This document shows positions 6,840 through 14,646 of a DNA stretch of 46,505 nucleotides, piece by piece (the first letter of the stretch is position 1; each line of letters starts with the position of its first letter). The notes under the pieces were generated by a model. That model was not told the DNA's origin and did not search any database. It worked only from the letters and a program-made list of their open reading frames with translations. The translations under genes were made by a program, and so were the position numbers. Origin of the DNA: a virus; the IMG/VR virus record IMGVR_UViG_3300027896_000003, positions 1-46,505 of that record; one strand, 5' to 3'.

Positions 6840-8730
6840 TCGCCCCGCCGCCTATCTTCTTCATAGTTTCAGCCTTTGTCTTTAGATAAGGCTGGATTAT
6901 CTGAGGCACAATCTCTGGATTCTGAACCAGCAACATCATTGCTTGCATTAACTGAGGGTTCATGTATTCCTTTGTATTAAACCGCTTATAGCTTTCTAAC
7001 ACATCCTCACGCAATTTAATAGGATTCATAAGCTGATCCTGATTGAACATCTGCATCAATTCAATGGCTTCCTGCCTTGCAACCATATTATTTGCCATGT
7101 CGGTAGAGCCCCGCATGACAAAACGATAACCCCGCTTCATTGCCTGCCTTGGTATAGGCACTTGCTTGCCCTGGTATTCAAACGTTTTATCAAAGGGCAT
7201 GTTCTGATAATAGAGGTCATACAGTGTATGAATTACGCCCACATATTCATCCTGTGTAATTTTTGCCTGGTAGTTATGCTTTATCGTGCCTTCCATCAAC
7301 ACGCTCTGGACTTCTCCGAGTGTGCGCTTTCCGCCCGTTTTGCTCGGCAGTCCAAGCTGATAGTCCCCAAGGCTTCCTATCCGTTCCCATAAGGTGAACA
7401 GGGTTTCAAGCATCGGCAGGTAGTGTTGCGGATTAAGATTGAATGTCGGGAATTTGATACCTTCCACATTGTCAACCTTTACGCCTTTGCCCGGGTAAAG
7501 CTCTTTCTGCCCCGTAAGAGTATTGCCTGCCCTTGAATCGAAAAAGAACCAGGGAATTAAGGTAACAAGAGCTGCGTCAATCATCCTGTTATAGATGTCG
7601 CTTGCCCCTGTCTGCACCGCTTTTAGTTTCCCGTATATAGATGTTCCAAAAGACCGCCCTTCCTCTGGGAATAGCCGAATACGCCTTATAATCGCTTTGT
7701 TCTCCATGTAAATGTCAACACGCCTGCGGAGAAATAAAAGCGTCTTTGTTTTCTTTTCGATAATTGCCACGATGTATTGTTCCTTGAAATCCGTCTGTTC
7801 TTCTTCCGGCAAATCAAGGTCGTGACCAATCGGAAAACTGATATGGCATAACAGACATTCAATGTTTTCCTTGCCCGTTATTTCCATCTTCGATACTTCT
7901 TCGATAGGGGATCGCTTCTCTTTCTGTTTGCGCCGTTTCTGTTTTTGCGGTACGAGATAAGGGCCAATATTCATCCAGCCTTCTTGTCCCGTTTTCAGCA
8001 TCAATTCCCCGTAAGTGACGTTCCAGTTTACTAATACATCCGCCCGTTCCCATTCTTCGGAAGTGCCTACATCATCGGCGCAAAACACATCGTTAAACGG
8101 TATAGGTACACAACGCCCACCTTCAAACAGGCTTACTTCTCTTTCGACAATTTTAGGCTTCGGGCCTTCCATTATCATCATGCCCCTCTGGTCAAAGGCA
8201 AAGTCTTTTTTTGTAACCTTTTCCGAATCGTACAGAGGATAGTAATACACCGTACCATCAAGCAGGATGTTGTGAACAGTGTTCATGGTGAACTTCTCTA
8301 TCTTCACCACATCTTTCAGTTCCTTATTCCACCATCCTTGAATGAGTTTTGTCGCTTCATCCTTGTCGGTCTTCCCCTGCATCTCAAAATCAATAAACGG
8401 CTCCCTGCCAAGAAGACCGGCAACTAAACGGGGCTCAAGGTTATCAACGGTAATCATGGATAACGGGATCACGATGTTTGAACAGTCAGTCCAGGGAAAT
8501 GTCTTCGGGTCTGCGATCTGATCGTAGGCCTTTCGTGACTGCGTTATTTCCTCAATCTTATTCTTCCGGTACTCGGACATATTTTTGCTGTCATTGCCGC
8601 CAAATTCTTCATAGAGCTTAAAGCAATGGTCAACCAACGGCTGAAGCATCCCGTTACCGGGTGCGGCCGTCATGTCCTTTACCTGTGTCGTTTCGTGACC
8701 GTGTTCGCCAATAGTCGCTACTTCTTCCAT
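6817..8730 (-). CDS. portal protein (P22-type size)
   Basis: 637 residues. An N-terminal segment with many charged helices is followed by the PFTDxS-like FPWTDCSNIVIPLS motif (about residues 78-91), which is common in podovirus-type portals. Later parts include a beta-rich clip region and a long C-terminal helical zone ending near residue 637. It forms the dodecameric DNA channel at one capsid vertex. It lies between GroES and terminase genes upstream and the scaffold and coat downstream, the standard order. Its length fits P22-like portals, not the roughly 450-residue siphovirus portals. Confidence 0.85.
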   Translation of the reverse strand: MEEVATIGEHGHETTQVKDMTAAPGNGMLQPLVDHCFKLYEEFGGNDSKNMSEYRKNKIEEITQSRKAYDQIADPKTFPWTDCSNIVIPLSMITVDNLEPRLVAGLLGREPFIDFEMQGKTDKDEATKLIQGWWNKELKDVVKIEKFTMNTVHNILLDGTVYYYPLYDSEKVTKKDFAFDQRGMMIMEGPKPKIVEREVSLFEGGRCVPIPFNDVFCADDVGTSEEWERADVLVNWNVTYGELMLKTGQEGWMNIGPYLVPQKQKRRKQKEKRSPIEEVSKMEITGKENIECLLCHISFPIGHDLDLPEEEQTDFKEQYIVAIIEKKTKTLLFLRRRVDIYMENKAIIRRIRLFPEEGRSFGTSIYGKLKAVQTGASDIYNRMIDAALVTLIPWFFFDSRAGNTLTGQKELYPGKGVKVDNVEGIKFPTFNLNPQHYLPMLETLFTLWERIGSLGDYQLGLPSKTGGKRTLGEVQSVLMEGTIKHNYQAKITQDEYVGVIHTLYDLYYQNMPFDKTFEYQGKQVPIPRQAMKRGYRFVMRGSTDMANNMVARQEAIELMQMFNQDQLMNPIKLREDVLESYKRFNTKEYMNPQLMQAMMLLVQNPEIVPQIIQPYLKTKAETMKKIGGGANAGTVTQ

Positions 8731-8918
8731 CTTTTCTCCAAATACTCAGGGAATGTAAAAGCCTTTGACAGTTTCCGGTTTTCAGCCTTTGTTGCACCTA
8801 ATGGACCGGACGGAACTTTATCAACATACTCCCATTCGCCGTCACGGAAGAGGCCGAATATCGTTCCCTTATCGTAAACTTCCCATGCCTTCTTTATTTC
8901 ATCGAGAGTAAATGTCAT
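8718..8918 (-). CDS. 66-residue hypothetical protein upstream of portal
   Basis: Small charged protein with a WEVYDKG segment and a basic C-terminal helix (EYLEKRWKK). It overlaps the portal start by 13 bp and the preceding small gene by 20 bp, which supports a coupled late gene. The function is unknown. Confidence 0.6.
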   Translation of the reverse strand: MTFTLDEIKKAWEVYDKGTIFGLFRDGEWEYVDKVPSGPLGATKAENRKLSKAFTFPEYLEKRWKK

Positions 8919-9063
8919 TATCCCACCTTATCCGGTCAAAGTTCTTTTTGCCCTGTGGACTTAAAACCTTCTGACCCTGACAAAAGATGTTTGAACTATC
9001 CGTGGTTTCATTGATTTCCTTGCCGCCGTTTACCCTGTAGGGGTATCGCTTACGCCGCTTCAC
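8899..9063 (-). CDS. 54-residue basic protein with GTG start
   Basis: Begins at GTG 9063 inside the end of the GroES gene and stops at TGA 8901-8899. The N-terminus is strongly basic (KRRKRYPYR) and the rest is polar. The 14-bp overlap with GroES and the 20-bp overlap with the next gene fit this densely packed segment. The start codon is not certain. Confidence 0.5.
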   Translation of the reverse strand: MKRRKRYPYRVNGGKEINETTDSSNIFCQGQKVLSPQGKKNFDRIRWDNDIYSR

Positions 9064-9370
9064 CTTCGGTTTCGTCATCCCTCAGCACTCCCAACACATC
9101 ACGCTCTTTAATTATTAAATAATTTGTATTGCCTAACATAAAATCCGTTCCTGCATACTTGCTGAATATCACCAGGTCATTCAGTTGCACTGACAGTGGT
9201 ATCCTTTCTCCGTTTTCCCTCACAACCCCATTACCGATAGCCACGACAGTGCCCGTAGCTGGTTTTTCAGTTAGCGTATCCGGAATAATTATTAATCCGG
9301 ATTTGGTTGTTTTCGCTTCCTCGCTTCGCTGAATTAGAATGTTGTCATTAATCATGCAAATAATGGGCAT
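9050..9370 (-). CDS. groES: GroES-like co-chaperonin
   Basis: 106 residues, close to the usual size of about 97. It matches Cpn10 along its length: the N-terminal NDNILIQRSEE strand, the mobile loop region with SGLIIIPDT, the EKPATGTVVAIGNG turn, FSKYAGTDF and the C-terminal YLIIKERDVLGVL. GroES caps the GroEL chamber. Some phages encode their own, as with T4 gp31, to help fold large coat proteins. It sits two small genes upstream of the portal, in line with a role in head assembly with host GroEL. No GroEL gene is present. Confidence 0.92.
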   Translation of the reverse strand: MPIICMINDNILIQRSEEAKTTKSGLIIIPDTLTEKPATGTVVAIGNGVVRENGERIPLSVQLNDLVIFSKYAGTDFMLGNTNYLIIKERDVLGVLRDDETEGEAA

Positions 9371-9509
9371 TAAGTATCTCCTCTATCTTTTTATCAATTA
9401 CCTCTGCCATATTTTTACCAATCTCTTTCCATGCTTCGCTCGCTTCATCGTCTAGCATGTCTTGAGGATAGTAATCTTTTTTTAATTTAAGGTCTGTTAT
9501 GTTACTCAA
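9348..9509 (-). CDS. 53-residue hypothetical protein with TTG start
   Basis: Starts at TTG overlapping the TGA of the upstream gene (TTGA) and ends 23 bp inside the GroES start. It is acidic and helical (DDEASEAWKEIGKNM). An internal ATG is an alternative start. The function is unknown. Confidence 0.5.
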   Translation of the reverse strand: MSNITDLKLKKDYYPQDMLDDEASEAWKEIGKNMAEVIDKKIEEILNAHYLHD

Positions 9510-9976
9510 AATTTATGGCCGCCTATATCTTCAAACTCCATGATTATTCTACCGTTTTTCGCATTACCCGCGTTCGCTATGGTAAGCGTTATCTCGCTGT
9601 CTATGATGATCTTTGATGCAGGGACAACCTTCTGGGCTACAGTTGCGCTTCTGTCCGCAAGTTGCCCGCCTGCTATGTCAAAGCTATATTTATCAAGCAG
9701 GGTGATGTCATATAAATCGGTAGGCGGGTTAGTGGCTGGCGCGCCCAGTAGTCCTGGTATGGTTTCGATAGACCGTATCACACCGAGTATTTTTACGGGC
9801 TGGAAGCTGAACGGATTCGCCGCAAGCTGCGCTGCGCTGTAAGTTGAGCATATCGCAAGGCTTACCGCGCCGCCATCAGTTGACAGCCAATCAAGCGTAA
9901 TGCTGAAATTACCTCCTACAGAACCATCAAGAGACGGGTTTTTTTGCGCCGTTACGGTTAAAGTAGCAAGTGACAT
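9506..9976 (-). CDS. hypothetical beta-rich structural protein
   Basis: 156 residues, starting after a G-rich ribosome-binding site. Its composition (many S, T, V, I and G, alternating hydrophobics, few charges) suggests a beta-sandwich. It has no signal peptide. It lies in the terminase-portal interval, where head-completion or decoration proteins can occur. The family is not recognised. Confidence 0.55.
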   Translation of the reverse strand: MSLATLTVTAQKNPSLDGSVGGNFSITLDWLSTDGGAVSLAICSTYSAAQLAANPFSFQPVKILGVIRSIETIPGLLGAPATNPPTDLYDITLLDKYSFDIAGGQLADRSATVAQKVVPASKIIIDSEITLTIANAGNAKNGRIIMEFEDIGGHKF

Positions 9977-9992
9977 ATATTATATCCCCCCT

Positions 9993-10295
9993 TTAATGTT
10001 TGCCTATTACAGAACCCGGAACAATCAGGCTTGATGTTCGGGGAACCAGTATCTTCTTCACCTTCTCGTCATTTAACTTCTTTTGGTTCTGTGCGAAGTT
10101 CTTATTCACCATCACCGCACCACAAGCAGGGCAGCAATGAAATACAACCCCGTATATCATTATCAGACCGCCTGGAACCACAGACAAAGCCGGAAAACAG
10201 AGAAAGCCGCCGTGGTCTTTTACTATCGTTTCTAAATCCAGGCCGCATCCGTTGCATTTGTCCGGCGCTATTATCTCAGGGTTTTCCAACGCCAT
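9993..10295 (-). CDS. zinc-ribbon-like small protein
   Basis: 100 residues with two CxxC pairs (CNGC near residue 14 and CPAC near residue 55) that could bind one zinc ion, joined by a hydrophobic strand region. The remainder is basic and beta-prone. It overlaps the preceding proline-rich gene by 20 bp. The function is unknown. Similar small zinc ribbons recur across this genome. Confidence 0.6.
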   Translation of the reverse strand: MALENPEIIAPDKCNGCGLDLETIVKDHGGFLCFPALSVVPGGLIMIYGVVFHCCPACGAVMVNKNFAQNQKKLNDEKVKKILVPRTSSLIVPGSVIGKH

Positions 10296-10518
10296 TTCTA
10301 TATCCCCCTATTGTATATGAAGGCATATTTGATAATATAATTGAATCGATTAATAGATTCAATAACCTCCGTTGTTCTGATGTTATTGGTAAACCTGGCG
10401 ATAAGTGATCTTTTGTTGCGCCCTCCCACGGAGATTGTACCTCCACTGGATGCAGGGGCGGCGGCCCACCTTTTGGCCTTGGTATATTTGGTATATTCCC
10501 TGCTCCGCCTTTTGCCAT
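10276..10518 (-). CDS. 80-residue Pro/Gly-rich hypothetical protein
   Basis: The N-terminal half is proline- and glycine-rich and probably disordered (NIPRPKGGPPPLHP). A helical segment follows (SEQRRLLNLLIDSII). It starts 9 bp after the TerL stop with a GGAG site. The function is unknown. Confidence 0.55.
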   Translation of the reverse strand: MAKGGAGNIPNIPRPKGGPPPLHPVEVQSPWEGATKDHLSPGLPITSEQRRLLNLLIDSIILSNMPSYTIGGYRNGVGKP

Positions 10519-10526
10519 ATTATCTC

Positions 10527-12326
10527 CTACTCTGCGTAAAACTGCCTGTATTCTCCGTCATCCATCTCCCTTTTTTGATGACTTTTCATAAAGGAACCAA
10601 TAACCACATCGTCATCGTATACATCGCCCCTACGCCCGGCGTTACCCCTACCGGCAGGCAATAACAACATCATCTGTGAAGCCATTCCCGCACAGTCAAC
10701 ACGTTCATCGTGACAGCCAACCTCTGCATTAAACGACATATCTTCCTCAATAAATGTCCGCATTTCAGATACGGTTTCCTTACACCGGATACCCAACCCG
10801 CCGTCACGCGCCTGCTCATACAGCCCGTCAACCATTTTCGGCTTCGTCTTCGATGACGTATGCCAGCCAGGTTCATCCACCTTCGCCTCAAACATCGGGT
10901 ATTGCTTTTTCTTTAAATCAGCCACTACCGTATAGCCATGATTCTGAAGCTCAACACACGCAATGGCGTGATTAAACCAGTTGCCTATCAACTCCACGAC
11001 ATCCGCAATCAAATCATATTCAATATGTCCATGCCACTGAGCGCACTGCAATCCGCTGTTTCTGTCATAGACATCAATACAGGAGGGGTCAGGTTCACGT
11101 TTCTCTTTCTTCTGTGATGCCTTTTTTCCCCCTGCGGAGTCAACCGTCAGAAAATACATCTCACCTTTGACCGGCTTCTGCCATACCCTGAAATGACCCA
11201 TCGAGTTAGGCCGGACGGCAGGCTTACCCATACGTTCAACGACATCGCCAACCAAAACAGGGTCAGTACAATTTTCTTCCAGCATGTCACAGAGATCCTT
11301 CGGGTAAACATTAGAACCCGTACTTAAAAATGATTCATGTATCGTGCAGGGATACTCAACCCGGAACTTCTCAACCCTGCCCTTATAGTCGTTTTCAATC
11401 TTCCAGTGCCGCCAATGAAGCTGCTCCAGGCTCAATTTAAACTGCTTCTGTAACTTCAATGCCTCGGATTCTTCCCATACCATCAACTCTTTATTAAGAA
11501 CCGGCTTGTTAATCTCTTTTATAAAAGCATCCCTTGCCGTATCGCTGTCAAACTTCTTACTGTACTGTGGATGCACAAACCACGGGATAAAGACAAGTAC
11601 CCAATCAGACCCGGGCCTCTTCCACGCGTAAACGACATCGTCCTTCACATAGTACGGATAACGGCCCTCGCAATAAATTTCATAAACATCCTTTTGAAAC
11701 CTGTTGCCAAAGCCGTTGCCGGTTGATTCTAAAAAGACTTCCGTTTCCATGGGTAAAGGCGGAATACAGGCCAACAAACCATCAAGTAGCGTATCCGCGT
11801 CCCTCCAGAACGCCACCTCAGACCCATGGAAATAATGGATACCCTGTGACCTGCCTGCATCCGTATTCTTCGCACATGCCAACGAATACTCACTCTTCAA
11901 CCCCTTTCCCTTTTCATCATCAAAAACCAACTCCTTCTTGGATGAATACCTTGTGCGGGGTTTTATCGGGTTACGCTCATGAAACAACTTCGCCATGCCA
12001 AATAGCGTGTCAGTGGAGTCATCCTCATGCCCGACAATAAAAGCGTTCCTATTCTCATTCAATGCAGTACGCCAGTAATACCGACCTTCTATATATGTCG
12101 AAACGCCCTCGCGCCGTGCCTTATCCACCACTATCCGAACATAACCCATTTCCTTCAACTGCTTCTCTACTACCTCGTGCAATACCTCCTGCGCCGGATT
12201 CATCTCAAACGGCACTATCAACGCCGTAGCATGATCCCTCACCTGTTCACACTCACGCGCAAACACCCTGAAATCCTCAAGATAACTCTTCACCTTCTCT
12301 ATACTAAAGGGACTTATCTGCGCCAT
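10527..12326 (-). CDS. terL: terminase large subunit
   Basis: 599 residues. The N-terminal ATPase has the terminase-type Walker A KARREGVST (residues 69-77) and an acidic Walker-B-like stretch HGSEVAFW (about 167-174), followed by the coupling-like FLESTGNG. The C-terminal RNase H-like nuclease starts at FLTVDSAGG (D396). It packs DNA into the procapsid and cuts it. Start: ATG after AAGGAAG, overlapping the lipoprotein gene by 23 bp. The small subunit lies about 1.1 kb upstream, with four small genes between. Headful cutting is suggested by P22-like neighbours but not shown. Confidence 0.92.
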   Translation of the reverse strand: MAQISPFSIEKVKSYLEDFRVFARECEQVRDHATALIVPFEMNPAQEVLHEVVEKQLKEMGYVRIVVDKARREGVSTYIEGRYYWRTALNENRNAFIVGHEDDSTDTLFGMAKLFHERNPIKPRTRYSSKKELVFDDEKGKGLKSEYSLACAKNTDAGRSQGIHYFHGSEVAFWRDADTLLDGLLACIPPLPMETEVFLESTGNGFGNRFQKDVYEIYCEGRYPYYVKDDVVYAWKRPGSDWVLVFIPWFVHPQYSKKFDSDTARDAFIKEINKPVLNKELMVWEESEALKLQKQFKLSLEQLHWRHWKIENDYKGRVEKFRVEYPCTIHESFLSTGSNVYPKDLCDMLEENCTDPVLVGDVVERMGKPAVRPNSMGHFRVWQKPVKGEMYFLTVDSAGGKKASQKKEKREPDPSCIDVYDRNSGLQCAQWHGHIEYDLIADVVELIGNWFNHAIACVELQNHGYTVVADLKKKQYPMFEAKVDEPGWHTSSKTKPKMVDGLYEQARDGGLGIRCKETVSEMRTFIEEDMSFNAEVGCHDERVDCAGMASQMMLLLPAGRGNAGRRGDVYDDDVVIGSFMKSHQKREMDDGEYRQFYAE

Positions 12327-12531
12327 TCACCACTTCCTTGCACTCACGGTCATACTTAAAACTCACCACGCCACCCGCCACACCCACAAACCAGGGAACC
12401 ACCGCCCTTTTGTGAGTGCAAATAGTATCAGTAACCACCCCGTCCCTCTCCACACTCTTCACTACATAAGGCTTGCTAGTGCAGCCAACCAGAATCAAAA
12501 CCAACAAGCTAAATATCACTTTTCTCATCAT
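12304..12531 (-). CDS. small lipoprotein
   Basis: The start was chosen at ATG 12531 (MMRKVIF...), which gives a signal peptide with a hydrophobic core and the lipobox LVGC. The mature part is about 55 residues with two further cysteines and a hydrophobic VPWFVGVAGGVVSF segment. It should be lipidated in the cell envelope. Phage lipoproteins of this size can block receptors (superinfection exclusion) or act as outer spanins. The position next to TerL favours neither. It overlaps neighbours on both sides by 23 bp. Confidence 0.65.
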   Translation of the reverse strand: MMRKVIFSLLVLILVGCTSKPYVVKSVERDGVVTDTICTHKRAVVPWFVGVAGGVVSFKYDRECKEVVNGADKSL

Positions 12532-12763
12532 ATTCCCCGCACTCATACGCCCGACACTCCACCGGACGCTCATTATAAATTTTACAACCATCAACACCTA
12601 AGTGCTGGCAAACCACATTCACCACCACACTCAACTCAGGACTGCCAGTAATCACCATTCCCATTGTTATAAGAAAATTCATAAACGATACACCCACATC
12701 CTTCGCTACAGGAACCAGTACAGCCTTACAACACTCCTGGCATTCTATACAGTGATTACTCAC
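12509..12763 (-). CDS. YkgJ-like cysteine-cluster protein
   Basis: 84 residues with the pattern CIECQECC near the N-terminus and a C-terminal C...DGCKIYNERPVECRAYEC. This matches the CxxCxxCC (UPF0153/YkgJ) family, thought to bind zinc or an iron-sulphur cluster. The function is unknown even in cellular members. It overlaps the previous gene by ATGA. Confidence 0.65.
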   Translation of the reverse strand: MSNHCIECQECCKAVLVPVAKDVGVSFMNFLITMGMVITGSPELSVVVNVVCQHLGVDGCKIYNERPVECRAYECGEYDEKSDI

Positions 12764-12993
12764 ACCTTTACCCCAGAACAGCCATAAGAAGCCGCACTCC
12801 TCTGTAACTCCCTAAAACCCCAACAGTCACAAACCCACGAAAGAAACACCTGACCATATAACATAACTCTCGATTCTTTTAACTTACCCTTACATAAAGG
12901 ACACTCTATTTCTGGCAGTAAACGGGGGAAATTAGCCTTACTACCCATCAACGCCACCTTTCTGTCTTCACCTATTAAAACCCCTTCTATCAT
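12760..12993 (-). CDS. zinc-ribbon-like small protein
   Basis: 77 residues from the ATG after GGGGG (an upstream in-frame TTG would add two residues). The central CPLC pair and a later CDC form a probable metal site, and W-V-C-D-C-W-G-F resembles transcription-factor-type ribbons. It is coupled by ATGA to the YkgJ-like gene. The function is unknown. Confidence 0.6.
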   Translation of the reverse strand: MIEGVLIGEDRKVALMGSKANFPRLLPEIECPLCKGKLKESRVMLYGQVFLSWVCDCWGFRELQRSAASYGCSGVKV

Positions 12994-13074
12994 ATTCAAC
13001 CCCCATTTTAAGTTTCCAAAAAAATTGGCCGTGAACGTTTTGAGGTTACCACCCTTTTACACACCCACCCCGTC

Positions 13075-13263
13075 TTAAAGATGCCTATGGAGTGGGTACG
13101 GGGGGGTAGGTAGGCGCATGTTCTCTAGCCTCTGCCTCTCAGCCTGTCCCTGGATCGCCTCAACCGCATCATCTAGTCTGCCGTATCCTCTCTCTCTCGA
13201 CCATTCATCCAGCTCTTTATGTACGTCAATTATTTGACAGTCGGTAGTAGTAATATTAAGCAC
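13075..13263 (-). CDS. 62-residue hypothetical protein with GTG start
   Basis: Short charged protein (HKELDEWSRERGYGRLDDAVEAI) with a C-terminal Pro/His-rich tail. It starts from GTG downstream of GAGAGG. It lies alone between TerS and the small cysteine-rich genes, flanked by AT-rich DNA. Moderate coding support only. Confidence 0.45.
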   Translation of the reverse strand: MLNITTTDCQIIDVHKELDEWSRERGYGRLDDAVEAIQGQAERQRLENMRLPTPPYPLHRHL

Positions 13264-13402
13264 TTAGAATCATTACCTCTCGTTTACTTATAGTTTACAT
13301 AACGTATCTTATAAGACGTGTTTGATACTTACTTAATACTATTATATACTTAACTTGGTTCTTACTGTTCGTACCTATCGAAAGGTTGTAGTGCTCCATA
13401 TA

Positions 13403-13903
13403 CTATCTATCACTGTCCGGTTTCCTGATCGATCTTAGTATTTCCTCAATTCCTGGGGCTTCGATACTCGTCTTGTCCGTTACATGCCCTTTCACCTTAG
13501 CAGCGAACTTCGTCATATCTGCTTGTATTGACAGGGCTTCCACTTCGCGCTCGTCCGTTACGATGCCCTTGTCGCTGAAGAACTTAGTTTCTTTGGCAAA
13601 CGCGAGGTCGTTAATTCGGCACGCTAATACTTCATCCGACAGGCCAGCAGCCGTGAGAATATCTTTAAATGCTTTCTGTGTGTTCGGTTCGCTTAAGATT
13701 TGTGGAACCTGAGTTCTTACTGATTGAGGGCTTAAACCTGTTGATATTGCTACTGCTTTAACATCTTTACCGTCAAGGGCAGCTTCGATTATCTTTCTTC
13801 TTCGTAGTTTGGTAAGTAATCTATTTTTAGATGCGTGGTGTTTTGGCTGTATTCCTTTTGGTTTTCTGGTAGGTTTATCAGGCTTTTTCACTTGAGCGGT
13901 CAT
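13403..13903 (-). CDS. terS: terminase small subunit-like protein
   Basis: 166 residues. There is a basic N-terminal tail (about 1-35) and then a helix-turn-helix (KIIEAALDGKDVKAVAIST-GLS, about 36-60), as in small terminases that bind the packaging site. A helical oligomerisation zone and an acidic C-terminus follow. It lies upstream of TerL in the same unit. Two perfect tandem hairpins stand just before it. It could also be a DNA-binding regulator, but position and domain plan favour TerS. Confidence 0.65.
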   Translation of the reverse strand: MTAQVKKPDKPTRKPKGIQPKHHASKNRLLTKLRRRKIIEAALDGKDVKAVAISTGLSPQSVRTQVPQILSEPNTQKAFKDILTAAGLSDEVLACRINDLAFAKETKFFSDKGIVTDEREVEALSIQADMTKFAAKVKGHVTDKTSIEAPGIEEILRSIRKPDSDR

Positions 13904-13971
13904 GGTGTAGTCCGTTGGGTGATGGTGTTGGTTTGTTATTCTGTTTTACATCATCTCTTTAATCGACCCTT

Positions 13972-14003
13972 ACCCTGTCCAGGGTGGCCTCGCTAAAGCG
14001 AGG
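13972..14003. repeat. two tandem perfect hairpins upstream of terS
   Basis: ACCCTG-TC-CAGGGT (13972-13985) is followed after two bases by CCTCGC-TAAA-GCGAGG (13988-14003). There is no T-run on either strand, so these are not ordinary terminators. Their place between the regulator gene and terS makes a packaging-site, RNA-processing or regulatory role possible. Confidence 0.55.
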
Positions 14004-14033
14004 AAGGAAGAAGAACATATATAATAATGGTTA

Positions 14034-14363
14034 TTAGAGGCTGTTTTTTGGGTGAGTTCGGTGTGATTTATGTAAGTATTTATTGATGACCTGGTAGACA
14101 TATGATGGGGAATAGTAAGTAATATCAATTATTTCCTGTACTGTTTTGTGGTCGTAAAAAAAAAGTTCATAAATCACAAATATTTTTTTTCTATCGGAAT
14201 AATTGAATATGTTTTGTGAGTGGGGGATTGTTTCCTTGTCACATCCTAAGTATGATAATGGTATTTCTTTTGATGTACGTTCTATGGTCTTGAGATATGC
14301 CTCGATTGCTTTACATAGTGCCTTGCATTTGTTTCTTTTTTTACAATCCTTACAATATGCCAT
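14034..14363 (-). CDS. sigma region 4-like late regulator with cysteine cluster
   Basis: 109 residues from ATG 14363; a longer ORF reads further upstream, but it would run through the promoter and dyads. The N-terminus has a cysteine cluster (CKDCKKRNKCKALC). The C-terminal third, from FVIYELFFYDHKTVQEIID to SYVYQVINKYLHK, looks like the sigma-70 region 4 helix-turn-helix. It is the first gene of the late unit, where an activator of late transcription is expected. Regulation: a TATACA-17-TATGAT promoter precedes it, with dyad sites just upstream. Confidence 0.65.
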   Translation of the reverse strand: MAYCKDCKKRNKCKALCKAIEAYLKTIERTSKEIPLSYLGCDKETIPHSQNIFNYSDRKKIFVIYELFFYDHKTVQEIIDITYYSPSYVYQVINKYLHKSHRTHPKNSL

Positions 14364-14381
14364 ATTGCACCGATTTCTTTT

Positions 14382-14410
14382 ATCATACCTTATTCTGTTG
14401 ACCTTGTATA
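14382..14410 (-). promoter_or_regulatory. leftward promoter of the late unit
   Basis: On the minus strand, -35 TATACA (14410-14405), 17-bp spacer, -10 TATGAT (14387-14382). The start site would lie about 12 bases before ATG 14363. The -35 is a 4/6 match, which fits a promoter helped by an activator bound at the dyads next to it. Confidence 0.5.
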
Positions 14411-14419
14411 GTGATTTAT

Positions 14420-14438
14420 TGCGTAATCTACTTCGCAC
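14420..14438. promoter_or_regulatory. dyad site 1 (TGCGTAATCTACTTCGCAC)
   Basis: 19-bp imperfect dyad with TGCG/CGCA ends. An identical copy lies 22 bp further on and a variant at 14510. It is adjacent to the -35 of the leftward promoter, as expected for an activator or repressor site. Confidence 0.6.
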
Positions 14439-14441
14439 TAC

Positions 14442-14460
14442 TGCGTAATCTACTTCGCAC
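14442..14460. promoter_or_regulatory. dyad site 2, identical to site 1
   Basis: Exact 19-bp copy of site 1 at a 22-bp spacing, about two helical turns, so two bound dimers would lie on the same face of the DNA. Confidence 0.6.
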
Positions 14461-14509
14461 CTCTATTATATTGATATTATGGTATATTTCCATTTTAACC
14501 ATATTATAC

Positions 14510-14528
14510 TGCGTAATGGTTTACGCAC
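14510..14528. promoter_or_regulatory. dyad site 3 (TGCGTAATGGTTTACGCAC)
   Basis: Perfect dyad TGCGTAA-TGGT-TTACGCA sharing the outer half-sites of sites 1 and 2. It lies about 100 bp upstream of the sigma-54-type start, where enhancer-binding proteins bind. Confidence 0.6.
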
Positions 14529-14602
14529 TTGGTATATTTCTTTCGTTTGGCTGTTTTGCTGATTATATTGCAATATTATGTACTTACGATTTATTGACGT
14601 GT

Positions 14603-14618
14603 TGGCACTTGATTTGCA
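14603..14618 (+). promoter_or_regulatory. sigma-54-type (-24/-12) promoter
   Basis: TGGCAC-TTGAT-TTGCA matches the RpoN consensus, with GG and GC exactly 10 bases apart. The predicted start near 14629 lies just before the AAAGGAG ribosome-binding site of the gene at 14647. No good sigma-70 alternative was found at this spot. Confidence 0.65.
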
Positions 14619-14646
14619 AGGTAATAAATCGAAAGGAGAAAACATC

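Noticed and set aside
13301-13320. palindrome TCTTATAAGA with ACGT flanks upstream of a small gene
   Set aside because: A single AT-rich 10-bp palindrome with no second copy. Possible operator but too common by chance.
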